A stretch of DNA of 64,000 bases from positions 718,101,202 through 718,165,201 of the forward strand of contig NC_064617.1 of the NCBI RefSeq assembly GCF_023898315.1, written 5' to 3'. Of the stretch, positions 52,001 to 63,075 are shown piece after piece. A program made the position numbers and the translations under genes. The notes below the pieces were generated by a model. The model saw nothing but the letters and a program-made list of their open reading frames with translations. It did no database searches and was not told the origin of the DNA. This DNA is from Schistocerca nitens (Eukaryota; Arthropoda; Insecta; Orthoptera; Acrididae). The first letter of the stretch is position 1. Each line of letters begins with the position of its first letter.

Positions 52001-53754
52001 AAGTCGGCGTCGACGATGCACTGCGATTGGTCATTTTGAGCACATATCACCTTCAGTAATACATTATTGTATATGACACCAAAAATTTTTCATTTCTGTC
52101 TGCTTTAATTAAGAAGATAACCAATTTCAAAGCCTTTATACATTATTTTAGAACACACTGTATGTAGGTGTCTTTGCTTGAGAGTGTGACAGTTAAGATT
52201 TTGCAGTATCTGTATCAAAATCTCCCACGGGTGTAATAAACCTGTGAACGGTCGCGCTGCCTTTTTGTTTTTTTTTTTTTTTTTCTTTCGATATTTCTTG
52301 TTAGCCAACCTGATGTGAGCCGGCAGACTAGACATATTGGTCCATTACCAAGCGCTTTCTTCCCTTTTGATACTATTTTCTAAATAAATCACACATTCGC
52401 CTTGTTTAAAATAAAGTCCCTTCCATATTTTCGACAATTTGATTTCAGTATTCTTTTAAACGATTTCATACATTTTATAAGGCTTGACATGGTCACGCAT
52501 GTGGAGAAGCGGTCTCAATTTGAAATGCAAACATTATTTGTCTACTTCGCGAGTTTGTAAACTGATATGACCGCTTTCAAGCGAAACACCATTTTATAAA
52601 CTCGCAATCCAGACAAATGAAGCTTATGTTTCATACATTGTCAGTACCTCTTCTTTGTTTACCGTTGTCCACCTCAAATTTCCGAGCATTGCGGTGCTAC
52701 AGGTATATAATTTAACAAATTTCTTCCCTGATACCGTGCTACTTCCAACATAAACAGACTCTTATATTACACCTGAAAAAGTTTTTTGTATTTTGTTAAA
52801 TAAATTTTTGTTTCGATCGACGTATCTTCTGCACTTCACTTTAGCAATCCTCGGTGTATAAGACATGCGTAGAGGTGTGACCAGCCACCATGAACCGTTA
52901 CGAACTGCCGGAAGGCTGGCATTAAAAATACCGTTGCTTCTTTCCGGCTGTTGTCCCTTTTCGGATTGTGACCTAGTGTTACGTGTTACAATGTGTTGGT
53001 GAAATATAATCTCTGTTGTCCATCTTCTGGAAGAATCAACAAGGTAGAAAACAGGATTAGGGCTTAAAGTCGCGTCGGTAATGACATCAGGCACGAAGCA
53101 AAAGCTCGCATTTGAGAAAAATCGTCCTGGTACCGGCCGTATCCATTTCAAAGGAACAATCGGGAATTTATCTTAAGTGATTTGGGGACACCACGGAAAA
53201 CTTGAATCATTATGACCACAAGGAGGTTTGAATCCAAATCCTCGCAGATGCGAGTCCAGTACGCAAAATATTTAACCTCGGTAGAAGTCAACAAAATACG
53301 CTTTTTCCTATTTCGAAACCCAGTGTTCACTGCATAAAGCTAACTGAGCTTGATTCATGGAAGCATTAGAAATTTTACGATTGTAGCGTACGATGTCTGC
53401 TTTGTTGCCAAGTGCACCACGTATCCGACTAGATCGTTACGCTTATTAACATTTCGATACGGCACTGGTACTTTACATAAGTGTTCTACTTTCTTTTAAG
53501 CTGACCATAATTTAGCGCAGATCATTCACCAAAGATTAGTATTCAGAATCTGGACGAGAACCTGAGTCATACCAATTTACATCTGAGACGGACATAAGAG
53601 TAGAATCCCCATGACCTCTGATACAGATTAGTAACATATACAGCAGAAATGGTATTAGCGATAAATTTAACGTCAAAATTGGGGACCAACATGTACACAC
53701 GAAGCGATGGAATTCTCCTCCTTTGGAAGCAAACGGGATCATTCCTGGACTGAA
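52001..53754. other. No recognised gene
   Basis: Contains a T-rich run (52267-52284) and a 129-codon minus frame (52762-53151) starting MKWIRPVPGRFFSNASFCF. That frame has no stop but no recognisable domain. It may be part of an unnamed repeat. Otherwise nothing supported. Confidence 0.3.
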
Positions 53755-54420
53755 GACTGTTAGTATTAAAAATTAGACTTAATTTGAGGAAGAAATTTCA
53801 GAGAATGTACGTCTGTAGCACAGTATTGCATGGAAGTGTACCATGGACTGTGGGAAAAATGGAAAAGAAGAGAAATGAAGCGTTTGCGATGTGGTGTTAA
53901 AAAGGGATGTTGAAAATTAGATGGACTGATAAGAAATCAGTTTCTTCGAAATGGTTCAAATGGCTCTGAGCACTATGGGACTTAACTTCTGAGGTCATCA
54001 GTCCCCTAGAACTTAGAACTACTGAAACCTAACTAACCTAAGGACATCACACACATCCATGCCCGAGGCAGTATTCGAACCTGCGACCGTAGCGGTCGCG
54101 CGGTTCCAGACTGTAGCGCCTAGAACCCCCCGGCCTCCCCGGCCGGCAATAAGGTTCTCCGCAGAATTAATGAGGACAAGAACGTGTGGAAAACATTGAC
54201 AAGAAGAAGGGGCAGGATGATAAGACATGTATCAAGACATAAAGAAATAACTTCCATGGTTCTCGAGGAGCCCTAGAGCGCAGAAACTGTAGGGAAAGAC
54301 AGAAATAACTGATGACGTCGGGTGTAGTAAATGCTCAGTGATGAAGAGGTTCTCACAGGGGAGGAATCGTGGTGAACCGCAGAAGACAGATGTAAATTTA
54401 TCCATTTTACTGGTTGTCGA
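53755..54420 (+). pseudogene. RTE-like LINE C-terminal fragment
   Basis: Frames read NLRKKFQRMYVCSTVLHGSV, PWTVGKMEKKRNEAFAMWC and, after a SINE, VLRRINEDKNVWKTLTRRRG, then RMIRHVSRHKEITSMVLE. These match the end of RTE-like LINE proteins (SETWT...RIEAFEMWCWRRML...LRHD). It likely belongs to the same family as the LINE at 8735. Inactive. Confidence 0.8.
53950..54147 (-). repeat. tRNA-derived SINE X
   Basis: Minus-strand head GCCGGCCGGGGAGGCCGGGG (A box damaged), B box GGTTCGAATAC and body CCTTAGGTTAGTTAGGTTTC. It splits the LINE fragment. No clear duplication seen. Confidence 0.92.
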
Positions 54421-54490
54421 CCTCCGTGGCCGTGGATTATTTTACTTTAAGAAATAGAGCAACCAGCCACGTTTTATGTATTTTTATTTA

Positions 54491-54530
54491 TATCAACACG
54501 CGTTACGGGTTATGTGCATCTTCAGTTGGC
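54491..54530 (-). other. Hammerhead-like motif, minus strand
   Basis: The minus strand reads CTGAAGATGCACATAACCCG, then TAACGCGTGTTGATATA. CTGAAGA fits the CUGANGA box, but the GAAAC box is changed to GTAAC. The weakest of the five related motifs. Confidence 0.3.
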
Positions 54531-55184
54531 TATATATATTTAAATCTTCAATCAGCATCTCGTTAAAAACATCAACTGCAATTTGAATGCTGCAGCTGCG
54601 CTGTGCAATATAACAATTTTTTGTTTACTACACTTTGCGAGTTGTGTATTTACAATATATTACTTGTTAGATGATTTACTTTCTGTTCTACTTGTTGTGG
54701 CTCCTGTTTTCCGTATCTGTAGGGATGGCACAAACACTTTTTGTTTGTGTGATGCACAAATTCAGCGCAGCATCCGCTAACGTTGCCAACTGATACTTCT
54801 GTTTATATCGGAACATTAGCGTGTAGAGACGAAGTTACACTTTGCTTACAGGTTCTGAAAGGTACTGCTGAGGTCAGTTGGGTGTATACATTAAATATTT
54901 TTAATTTATGCTTCTGTGTGGCAAAAAAATAAAATTTGTTAGCATGTAATGTACTGTGAAGTGGTGACTGGTTAACTAAACTATAATGAATATTACAAAA
55001 ATAATACAGTGCACTTTATACACAGAAATTACTGTTATATATTTTATTGTCAGTAAATAAATTTGATATATTGGAGCGATATATTGAAAGAATAAAGGCA
55101 GAGGATTATGCAGAGCTACTATATGCAATGGATTTGCTCACACTGGATATGCCGACAGAAACATATGGTCTTTATTTACTATAA
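54531..55184. other. No recognised feature
   Basis: AT-rich sequence without gene or named repeat. Confidence 0.35.
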
Positions 55185-55657
55185 AAAATTCAATTTAGTA
55201 CCTCTTAACTGCTTGTTGCATGTAGATATTGAACAACGTAGGCTGTAACTTTGTATCTCACCCTCCTTAATTATTGCCTTACTTTCATGTTCCTTTGCTC
55301 TTGTAACTGCAGGATGATTTCCGTACAAGGTCCAGGTAAATTTTCGCGTCCTGTATTTTAACCATACTTCATGTAGATTTTGAAAGACTGTATTCAAGGC
55401 AACATAGTGAAAAGGTTTCTATAAATCTTTTTACCATCTATCTCCTGCGATAAGTCGTAGGGCCAGTATTGCCTCTCTTGTTCCGGCATTTTTCTGGAAC
55501 GCAAACTGATCTCCTCTGTGGTCAGCTTCTACCAGTCTTTTCATTCTTCTGCAAATAATTCGCGTTAGCAAACGTGACTCATTGAACTTACGATTCGGTA
55601 ACACACCTATCAGTACCTGCCTTCCTCATAAAGTATGAGAGTATTTCGCATGTTTCA
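55185..55657 (-). pseudogene. RTE-like LINE RT fragment, left of A5
   Basis: The minus strand reads RRMKRLVEADHRGDQFAFQK, then NAGTREAILALRLIAGDRW, the palm entry of the RT (GDQFGFRKxxGTRxAIL). Later come EVWLKYRTRKFTWTLYGNHP and IKEGEIQSYSLRC (GVRQGCPLS decayed). Stops and shifts. It ends at the TA where Tc1 copy A5 inserted; no continuation was recognised on the far side. Confidence 0.75.
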
Positions 55658-55659
55658 TA

Positions 55660-57055
55660 CACTACTGGCCGTTAAAATTGCTACACCACAAATATGATGA
55701 GCAACAGACGCGAAATTTAACCGACAGGAAGAAGATGCTGTAATATGCAAATGATTAGCTTTTCAGAGCATTCACACAAGGTTGGCGCCGGTGGCGACAC
55801 CTACAATGTGCTGACATAAGCAAAATTTCCAACCGATTTCTCAAACACAAACAGCAGTTGACCGGCGTTGCCTGGTGAAACGTTGTTGTGATGCCTCGTG
55901 TAAGGAGGAGAAATGCGTACCATCACGTTTTCGACTTTGATAAAGGTCGGATTGTAGCCTATCGCGATTGCGGTTTATCGTTTCGGGACATTGCTCCTCG
56001 CGTTGGTCGAGATCCAATGACTGTTAGCAGAATATGGAATCGGTGGGTTCAGGAGGGTAATACGGAACGCCGTGCTGGATCCCAACAACCTCGTATCACT
56101 AGCAGTCGAGATGACAGGCATCTTTTCCGCATGGCTGTAACGGATCGTGCAGCCACGTCTCGATCCCTGAGTCAACAGATGGGGACATTTGCAAGATAAC
56201 AACTATCTGCACAAACAGTTCGACGACGTTTGCAGCAGCACGGACTATCAGCTCGGAGACCGTGGCTGCGGTTCCCTTGACGCTGCATCACAGGCAGGAG
56301 CGCCTGCGATGGTGTACTCAACGACGAACCTGGGTGCACGAATGGCTAAACGTCATTTTTTCCCATGAATCCAGGTTCTGTTTACAGCATCATGAAGGTC
56401 CATCCGCGCCATCGCGGTGAACGCACGTTGGAAGCGTGTATTCGCCGTCGCCTACTGGCGCATCACCCGGCGTGATAGTACGGGGTGCCATTGGTTACAC
56501 GTCTCTGTCACCTCTTGTTCGCATTGATGGCACTTTGAACAGTGGACGTTACATTCCAGATGTGTTACGACCCGTGGCTCTACCCTTCTTTCCATCCCTG
56601 TGAAGCCCTAAATTTCAGCAGGATAATGCACGACCGCATGCTGCAGGTCTTGTACGGGCCTTTCTGGTTACAGAAAATGTTCGACTGCTGCCCTGGCCAG
56701 CACATTCTCCAGATCTCTCACCAATTGAAAACGTCTGGTTAATGGTGGCCGAGCAACTGGCTCGTCACAATACGCCAGTCACTACTCTTGATGGACTGTG
56801 GTATCGTGCTGAAGCTGCATGGGCAGCTGTACCTTTACACGCCATCCAAGCTGTGTTTGACTCAATGCCCAGGCGTATGAAGGCCGTTATTACGGCCAGA
56901 GGTGGTTGTCCTGGGTACCGATTTCTCAGGATCTATGCACCCAAATTGCGTGAAAATGTAATCACATGTCAGTTCTAGTATAATGTATTTGTCCAATGAA
57001 TACCCTTTTATCATCTGCATTTCTTCTTGGTGTAGCAATTTTATGGGTAGTAGTG
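55660..57055 (+). mobile_element. Tc1-like element A5, complete
   Basis: Left terminus CACTACTGGCCGTTAAAATT and right complement of CACTACTACCCATAAAATTG, each next to TA. 1396 bp. More substitutions than A4. Confidence 0.92.
55891..56978 (+). pseudogene. Tc1 transposase, A5
   Basis: Starts MPRVRRRNAYHHVFDFDKGR, with the helix-turn-helix SFRDIAPRVGRDPMTVSRIW. It stops after QQMGTFAR (CAA to TAA). In the six-T context the first catalytic Asp is changed to His (IFSHESRF). Shifts follow around PSAPSR and the HTG region. The C-terminal MVAEQLARHNTPVTTLDGLW is well kept. Three independent lesions; inactive. Confidence 0.87.
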
Positions 57056-57704
57056 TATATCACGGATATCAGGTGTAGTAGAGTTCTGATGGACTGTTTT
57101 CCAAAGCGAATACTCTACAAGTACCGAGAAATGTGGAAATTCTTTGGAAGCTGCATCCGTAAATGGAGTGACAAGCATTCTTAGTAAGATGTTGCAATAG
57201 AAGATACTCAGATGCAGCGCGCATGTGGAGACGCAGGGGATTCGTCTCTTGGTTAGTATGAGAAACAAAGCTCAAGTGGCGGTAATCACTGTCCCCAGGC
57301 GGAGGCCTAGCAAATGGGCACTTTATGTCCCAGGTGCTTTTTACCGCCAGGCCTCTTGTTGCCTCGGTGCTGCCAGCAGAGCCGCGTACTGCTGCAGCTT
57401 TCTAACGAGTGGCCTCTTTCCAGTTCGCTGGGGCTGCACCTGAATCTCAGCTCAAGGAAGAACTTCTTACGCTCGCTCTTACACACATCTGTCATCTAAT
57501 CTCTCAATGAAACGCACTTGAGACTACTTCTCCAACGTACACTTGACAGCAATACTAATACGTTTATACCCGTACATAAAAAGACAACTGGCAATATTGT
57601 GTAACAAGTGCTGTAATTCCACTTTTCGTTTAGTGTTGCTGCTGCTTTTCTGTGGTTCATCGTGTTACATATTGTTTATTCTTCTTTTTTTTCTGTTGCT
57701 GGGT
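57056..57704. other. No recognised feature
   Basis: GC-richer near 57290-57450. No domain in the short frames on either strand. Confidence 0.35.
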
Positions 57705-57830
57705 GTTTGTTCCACCTGACCCACTGAGCGTTAAAACTGAGCGCCGAATGGGAACTCGAACTGCGGTCCTGCTTCTTTCGGGGACAGTGTTCTACCAAAT
57801 CAGCAATCCGAACACGCTTTACATCTCGCC
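57705..57830 (-). repeat. tRNA-type SINE head
   Basis: The minus strand reads TTTGGTAGAACACTGTCCCC (A-box-like), then GAAAGAAGCAGGACCGCAGT, TCGAGTTCCC (B-box-like) and CAGTTTTAACGCTCAGTGGG. It resembles a tRNA-type SINE family I recall as common in grasshoppers. The body beyond is lost. Confidence 0.5.
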
Positions 57831-58031
57831 TCAAAGCTTCCCTTTCTTCCTCTGTATGCTTCATGCAGTTCTTCTTCCACTCCTCTGAAAGAACTAACAG
57901 TGTACTGAATTGCTAAGCCTATGGTGTGGGTAAAAATCGGCGTACACTCCGCATAGAACTGAGCTGTCATTTTTAATGCTCTTCCTATCTAGCCAACTTC
58001 GTCTTATCCGAAATTTCGTAGGGCGGATGGT

Positions 58032-58054
58032 GGGGAGGGTGGTTGGGTAGGGGG
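58032..58054 (+). other. Possible G-quadruplex tract
   Basis: GGGG, GGG, GGG and GGGGG runs are separated by 1, 5 and 2 bases within 23 bases. More G runs follow to 58080. The composition is very unlike the flanks. Confidence 0.6.
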
Positions 58055-58084
58055 TGAGGCGGCGGAGGGGGGTGAGACGGTACT

Positions 58085-58984
58085 CGTAGTCGTCTGTACC
58101 TTCTGTTTGCGAATGGCGCAATTTCTCCGACGTATTTTTGTGTTGCACTTGTTTGCACTTGCTTCTTGAACACATTTGTGCAGTTCTGGTGGCCTCCTAT
58201 TTGCTACGACTTTCGCAATGAAAGGCAACAGAAGTGCACAAATGTACATATCTGCAGTGTAAGAAGTAGGTAAGACACAGCTGCAAAATATTCTAGTCTT
58301 AAATTCGAATGGTAACATTAATAAGCTTTCATGTTTTGCAAATGACACGGTGTATTTTCTGAGCCATACGAAGGAATAAAATTAATATACAATGTAACAC
58401 ACAGTCTGCCATAACAGACAGGTTCCGTAATGATGAAAGTAGTCTGCTGTTTTTCTTACAATAGTGCAAAGACCCAAAATTTATTCCACAGCGTTGGGCA
58501 TGAAAACTGCAGAACTAGGAAGGGTAGCAACTAGGGAGCGTAGTTTTGCGAGGTGCCGGGGCTAGTAGTGTATTTATCACTAAATTCTACTAGAATCCAC
58601 ATGTGTAAATCATGCTCTAAGCCCCCCCCTATTCTAACTCCGACTTTTGCTGTTGCACAAGGATAAAACAAATACGCGAACTGACTCTAATCAACCCTGC
58701 TAGTGGAGTAGAAGAGAGTTTGGCACCTGCAATAATTTAATTTGATAAATAAGTTAAATAAACCAAGGTTTCATTAGCATAGTGAGGAATGATAGGGTTG
58801 CTCTATTGATTAACAGAAAGAAAGTTCTGTCCAAAATAACAATATGATTTATTAAGATTAAACGCAGAATAGTAAAAGAGACACAGGAAATGTAAAACAT
58901 CAAATTGGCTAAAATTGGAGATTCATACAAACACAGTAAAGGTGAAGTTGTCCCTAACTTAGATCGTGAGGTTTAAGACGAAGT
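58085..58984. other. No recognised feature
   Basis: AT-rich, with short frames only. AATAAA-like signals occur on the minus strand near 58853. Confidence 0.35.
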
Positions 58985-59910
58985 GGTATGTGGAGCCAAT
59001 TCCTTTCCACTCAAATCTCAAGAGAGACACACAGCTAACCCAATAGTAATTGCTGCTACTCGAAACTGAACAAAGTTAGAAAAGGATGAACAGGCGCGCT
59101 CTGCTGAGCTCTGATTATCACCTAGGAAAATCCCTATCTGCCGGTGCTGCGGACGTACATTACCAACAGTCTTCTTATCTCCCAGAACACGATCTGGCGT
59201 ACCGCAGGCGAGGGCTGGTTGCTCAGACGTCCTCGACCGAAAGGCGACTGCCGACTACTCAGAGCACCCGCACAGGCCGAACACCGAACATTCCCGCCCC
59301 CACGACAGTGGCCGTGGTTACGTTCCAATCAGCAACTCGAAAACCGGCGGAAATTCCACTCCATTGCCGGAGCACTACCATTCCACCAATGGAGATTCTT
59401 GGCGCCAATTTCTGTGCTGATTTTGCAGAAAGTGCGGGAATTTTCCCGCCACAACTGCGTGGGTACACAAGTCATTCCCACGCCTCGCTGGTAGCCCGCC
59501 AGAAAGTGTTTTCGCAAAATTTCTCTGAAGTAACGGAACCTCTAGCCCAGCCGCTACTTCACACCCCAGCGGGCGTGTCTCTTGACAATGTCGGCGTCTG
59601 AAAAGCATTCACTCGACTGCCTCACACACGTCGGCTTAACTCTCTCCAGTTCCACCGAGCCCGCCTGTCACCGGCCCACCCGGGTGACGAGAGACGCTGC
59701 GTGGGAAGTACGCGTGTTAAGGAAAAGCAACCCTCCACCGCATGCAACTAAAGAGGAGAATCGTAAGATAGAAATATGAGAGGGGGCTCATGCCACCTCT
59801 CATTGCCCCTACGCCATTTTAGATTGTAATTGGTGAGCGGTTGGCTCACTTAGGAGCAAGGTAGTGAGTCAATCGCCCAAGAACAATCTTACAAAGTGAC
59901 TCCACATACC
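58985..59910. repeat. GC-rich block with 14-base inverted ends
   Basis: GGTATGTGGAGCCA (58985-58998) and its complement with one mismatch, TGACTCCACATACC (59897-59910), enclose 926 bases. The interior is GC-rich compared with the flanks. Frames up to 171 codons on both strands have no domain I recognise. The TGTGGAG...CTCCACA ends also fit a solo LTR, but no direct duplication is visible outside. Nature unresolved. Confidence 0.4.
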
Positions 59911-62067
59911 GCACTCTATAAAAAAGATCATTGCAACTGAAAAATGCAACTCATAGAGGGAGGATTATTTATGATGTAGCCAACTTCACCTTCTTAATAT
60001 GGAACACTAACACTCACATCACACATCCATACCCAGGGAGCCCCTTCCAAACACCGATTCACGCAGACATTCACTCTCTAAATATGGCCCGGGCATCTGA
60101 GCCAAATATGGAGCAGTTTATTCTTTACAATCAGAGTTGGAGTGCTCCGCAATTAAATGCCCAAGATGTTACAACAATTTTAATCATTAAACTAACCTGA
60201 CCTCACTCACACATGATAATATTTAAGTTAACAATCTCTTTGTGAGTTTTCAGAATCTAGTTACAACCTCCGATTCATTCTGTCTCCCTGCAGCAAGAAT
60301 AACCTTTACAAAATGTTCCCTGAACTGATGGTCCATTCACAATGACAGTGGTGGTATCTGCTTCAGTTTATGGGGACTTCAGGCACACTGTTAGCATACA
60401 CACAACAATAAACACAAAATACAAAAAAAACATGATGTGGAGAACAATACAGTAATCTGTAATAAGAATTACAGTGTAAAACACAAACGCATACAAGGTA
60501 TAACATACATTACAGAAACAACATAAGAGAAAGAAATTTAAGAAAAACAAAAAAAACAAGGTTCATGGGGCATCAAATTGTGCGTGCACATTGCACAAAG
60601 TTCACGACTGTGCTGAGAATGAGGCACTAAATCACATTGTTAGAAATATCCGTGGCACTTCACTGATTCCACTGTACTGACATCACATAAGGCTAAACGT
60701 CGGTTGTAGTAGCTACGTTGTGGCAACAGCAATAGGGAGTTCTGGAGTGTCTGCAGTACGCTGTTGAGATTGTAGTCAGACCCACGCATATGATCACGGC
60801 AGTACGGTAGGAAGACACAGTGATAGGTTCTCCTCACGTCGATTAATTGTCTCTGAGATCTCCTTGTTGGGATACATCACTAGTCTAGGTCTCTTCTCTC
60901 GCTGGACAGAACTTTACGTTTCCCAATATTGCAGTTCGACGAGGGATGATGGCACGTGGAGTGACTCCACAAGTGTGTGAGGTCATCCATACAGGATCGA
61001 ACTAGGAGCGACTATTGTTAAAAACTGCTCTCTAATAGAGAGGAGAAGTAAGACATGAGACCATACATTTGTTAGTGTGGCACGATACTGCTTTGTGTAT
61101 GCAGATCGGCCAATGCTAGTGAGTTGTAAAAACCCAAACAGGTGAGTATAGAGCGTCCCTTTCTGTCCTGAGGCACATGAGGCGCAGGTTCTGACACGAT
61201 ATGTGATGTTCTTCGTGTACTCACGACAACGTGGTCTGCCGCAGGGAATCCCTCCAAGCGGCTGCCGCGTCCGGAGAGCTAGCAGGCTGTCGCGTGTCAG
61301 GGTCAACGGCCAGCCCCACTTTCGCTTGTGGCGGGGCGAGGGTCCCGTGTAATCCCTCAGGTAGGCAGCCGGGTGACTGTCAGCGTGTAGGACGGGACGC
61401 TCGCCCTCTAGCAGGTAGCCGAAGACCTCTTGTTTTTGCGCTGGCTGGCCTCTGCATTGCCACGTTCCTCGTCATCTGTACAATTCTTACAAAAGTCTTA
61501 TGCCTAACTTTTTCCCATGACCTTCTATGTTATAATAAATTTACATAATGAAACATTGATGGTCTGTCATTTCAGACACTCTTATTTTACTTTTATAGTT
61601 ATTAATCTATGGCAATCATTATAACATCTAATCTAGACATGGAAATAATTTATTTTGATATATGTGTAGAGACCGATCTCAGTATGTACATGGTGTGTGA
61701 TAACTGATGCTTTGTAATGGATGAACAACTAAATGTGCGGGCCCGCACTAATATTACTATTAATTATATAGATCGACAGTAGACATGCTTCAAGAATTAA
61801 CTACCATATCCCAACGATCTACATTCTACGTCTTTTAATTAAATTATGTTGTTATGCAGGTCTAAGTTTTACTGTGCTATAAAGAACATGCAACTACGCT
61901 ACTTTCGCTCGCCCGTCGTCCCTCCATCTCGGGTCTGTGGTTTGGTGACCTGAAAAATAGCAACTCAACAGGCGCGCGCCACACTTGTGGTAGAAAACCC
62001 CCACAATATTAATCTAGTTATTGTTAAATCCTACAGTTTAACTTATCCTAGTATCGTACTTTCCCTT
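59911..62067. other. No gene recognised
   Basis: 2.1 kb between the GC-rich block and the (ATTT)n tract. A GC-rich patch lies at 61225-61440. It could be the 3' part of the Gypsy element (minus strand), but I see no LTR boundary, purine tract or env motif. Confidence 0.3.
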
Positions 62068-62124
62068 TTATTTATTTATTTATTTATTTTATTTTATTTA
62101 TTTATTTATTTATTTTTTTATTTA
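62068..62124. repeat. (ATTT)n simple repeat
   Basis: A run of TTTA/ATTT units with small interruptions. Confidence 0.95.
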
Positions 62125-63075
62125 CCTTATACAATACCCTTACATAGTTCCTGTTACGCTGAGATGTCTTGCTGCTCGCCGCTATTGACGACAGTGATGT
62201 GCGCGCCGTACGACATGACCTCCGAGTTTTCATTACGCCTCACTGAAACTCCAGAGACTGGGTTAGCCATGGCTATACACGACAATAAATTTATAGTTGC
62301 AACTTCCTTCTCTATGTGAAGCGGTTTTCGCGATCGAAGTACACCTTTCCAGAAGCAATGTAATATGACCAAGCCAGGACTGGTTCCTGTTGAGGATTCA
62401 GACACCCAACACACGCCAGCTACACAGTATGTCACGAATATCCAAGTACAATTCCTTGGTGATTCATCTGTGACAAAAACGAGCAGCACGCTAAATCCCC
62501 AACCAGCACATTAGCATGGTAGGCTTTTATGCCCTCATTTCTCTCGTCTAGGGCACCATTAGAGTCAAATGCTCACAGGTTCACCCCGACTTGCAAGACA
62601 ACGATACCGGCGCAGCTCTGCAAAAACTATACTGCCCATATTCACCCTCGAAATCGCGCAATATACCACAATCGTGCAGTGCACTGACGCGTGCCTGCAA
62701 GCATTGGTATGAACGTCTCACGAACTGGTTGTGGCCGCTATGGAGCGTATCACGACCTCTCAGAACGCTTCTAAGAGCACGTTCTTGTATGCGCCCGTTT
62801 GTGCGACGTCTCGTCACTCATCCTTATGCCTTAACATGGACACCAGATAGGAAAGGACAAAAACATTGCTCATGAAAAGGTAGTGTCTCCTACTCCATCG
62901 ACATTGGAGATCGCAAACATAAACAAAAAGAGGATAGCAGCAGTAAATTCTTATGCAAGACAACGCAACGTGTTAATACTTTAGCAATCTTAATCTATTA
63001 ATGTAACGATTATTGTTCCCCGAACAAAGGTTCATATATTTGCCTATTCTACTATGTACATTTCTTACACTACTA
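62125..63075. other. Sequence downstream of Gypsy pol
   Basis: On the minus strand this follows the integrase stop directly, where an env gene or 3' LTR would lie. A 111-codon minus frame (62154-62489) has no recognised domain. No LTR boundary can be set because the partner LTR would be outside the window. Confidence 0.35.

Noticed and set aside
59086-59601. 171-codon plus-strand frame
   Set aside because: Frames are open on both strands here because of GC content, with no recognisable domain.
58985-59910. Solo LTR interpretation
   Set aside because: The TG...CA ends fit, but no direct duplication flanks them and no purine tract or primer site adjoins, so I left the class open.
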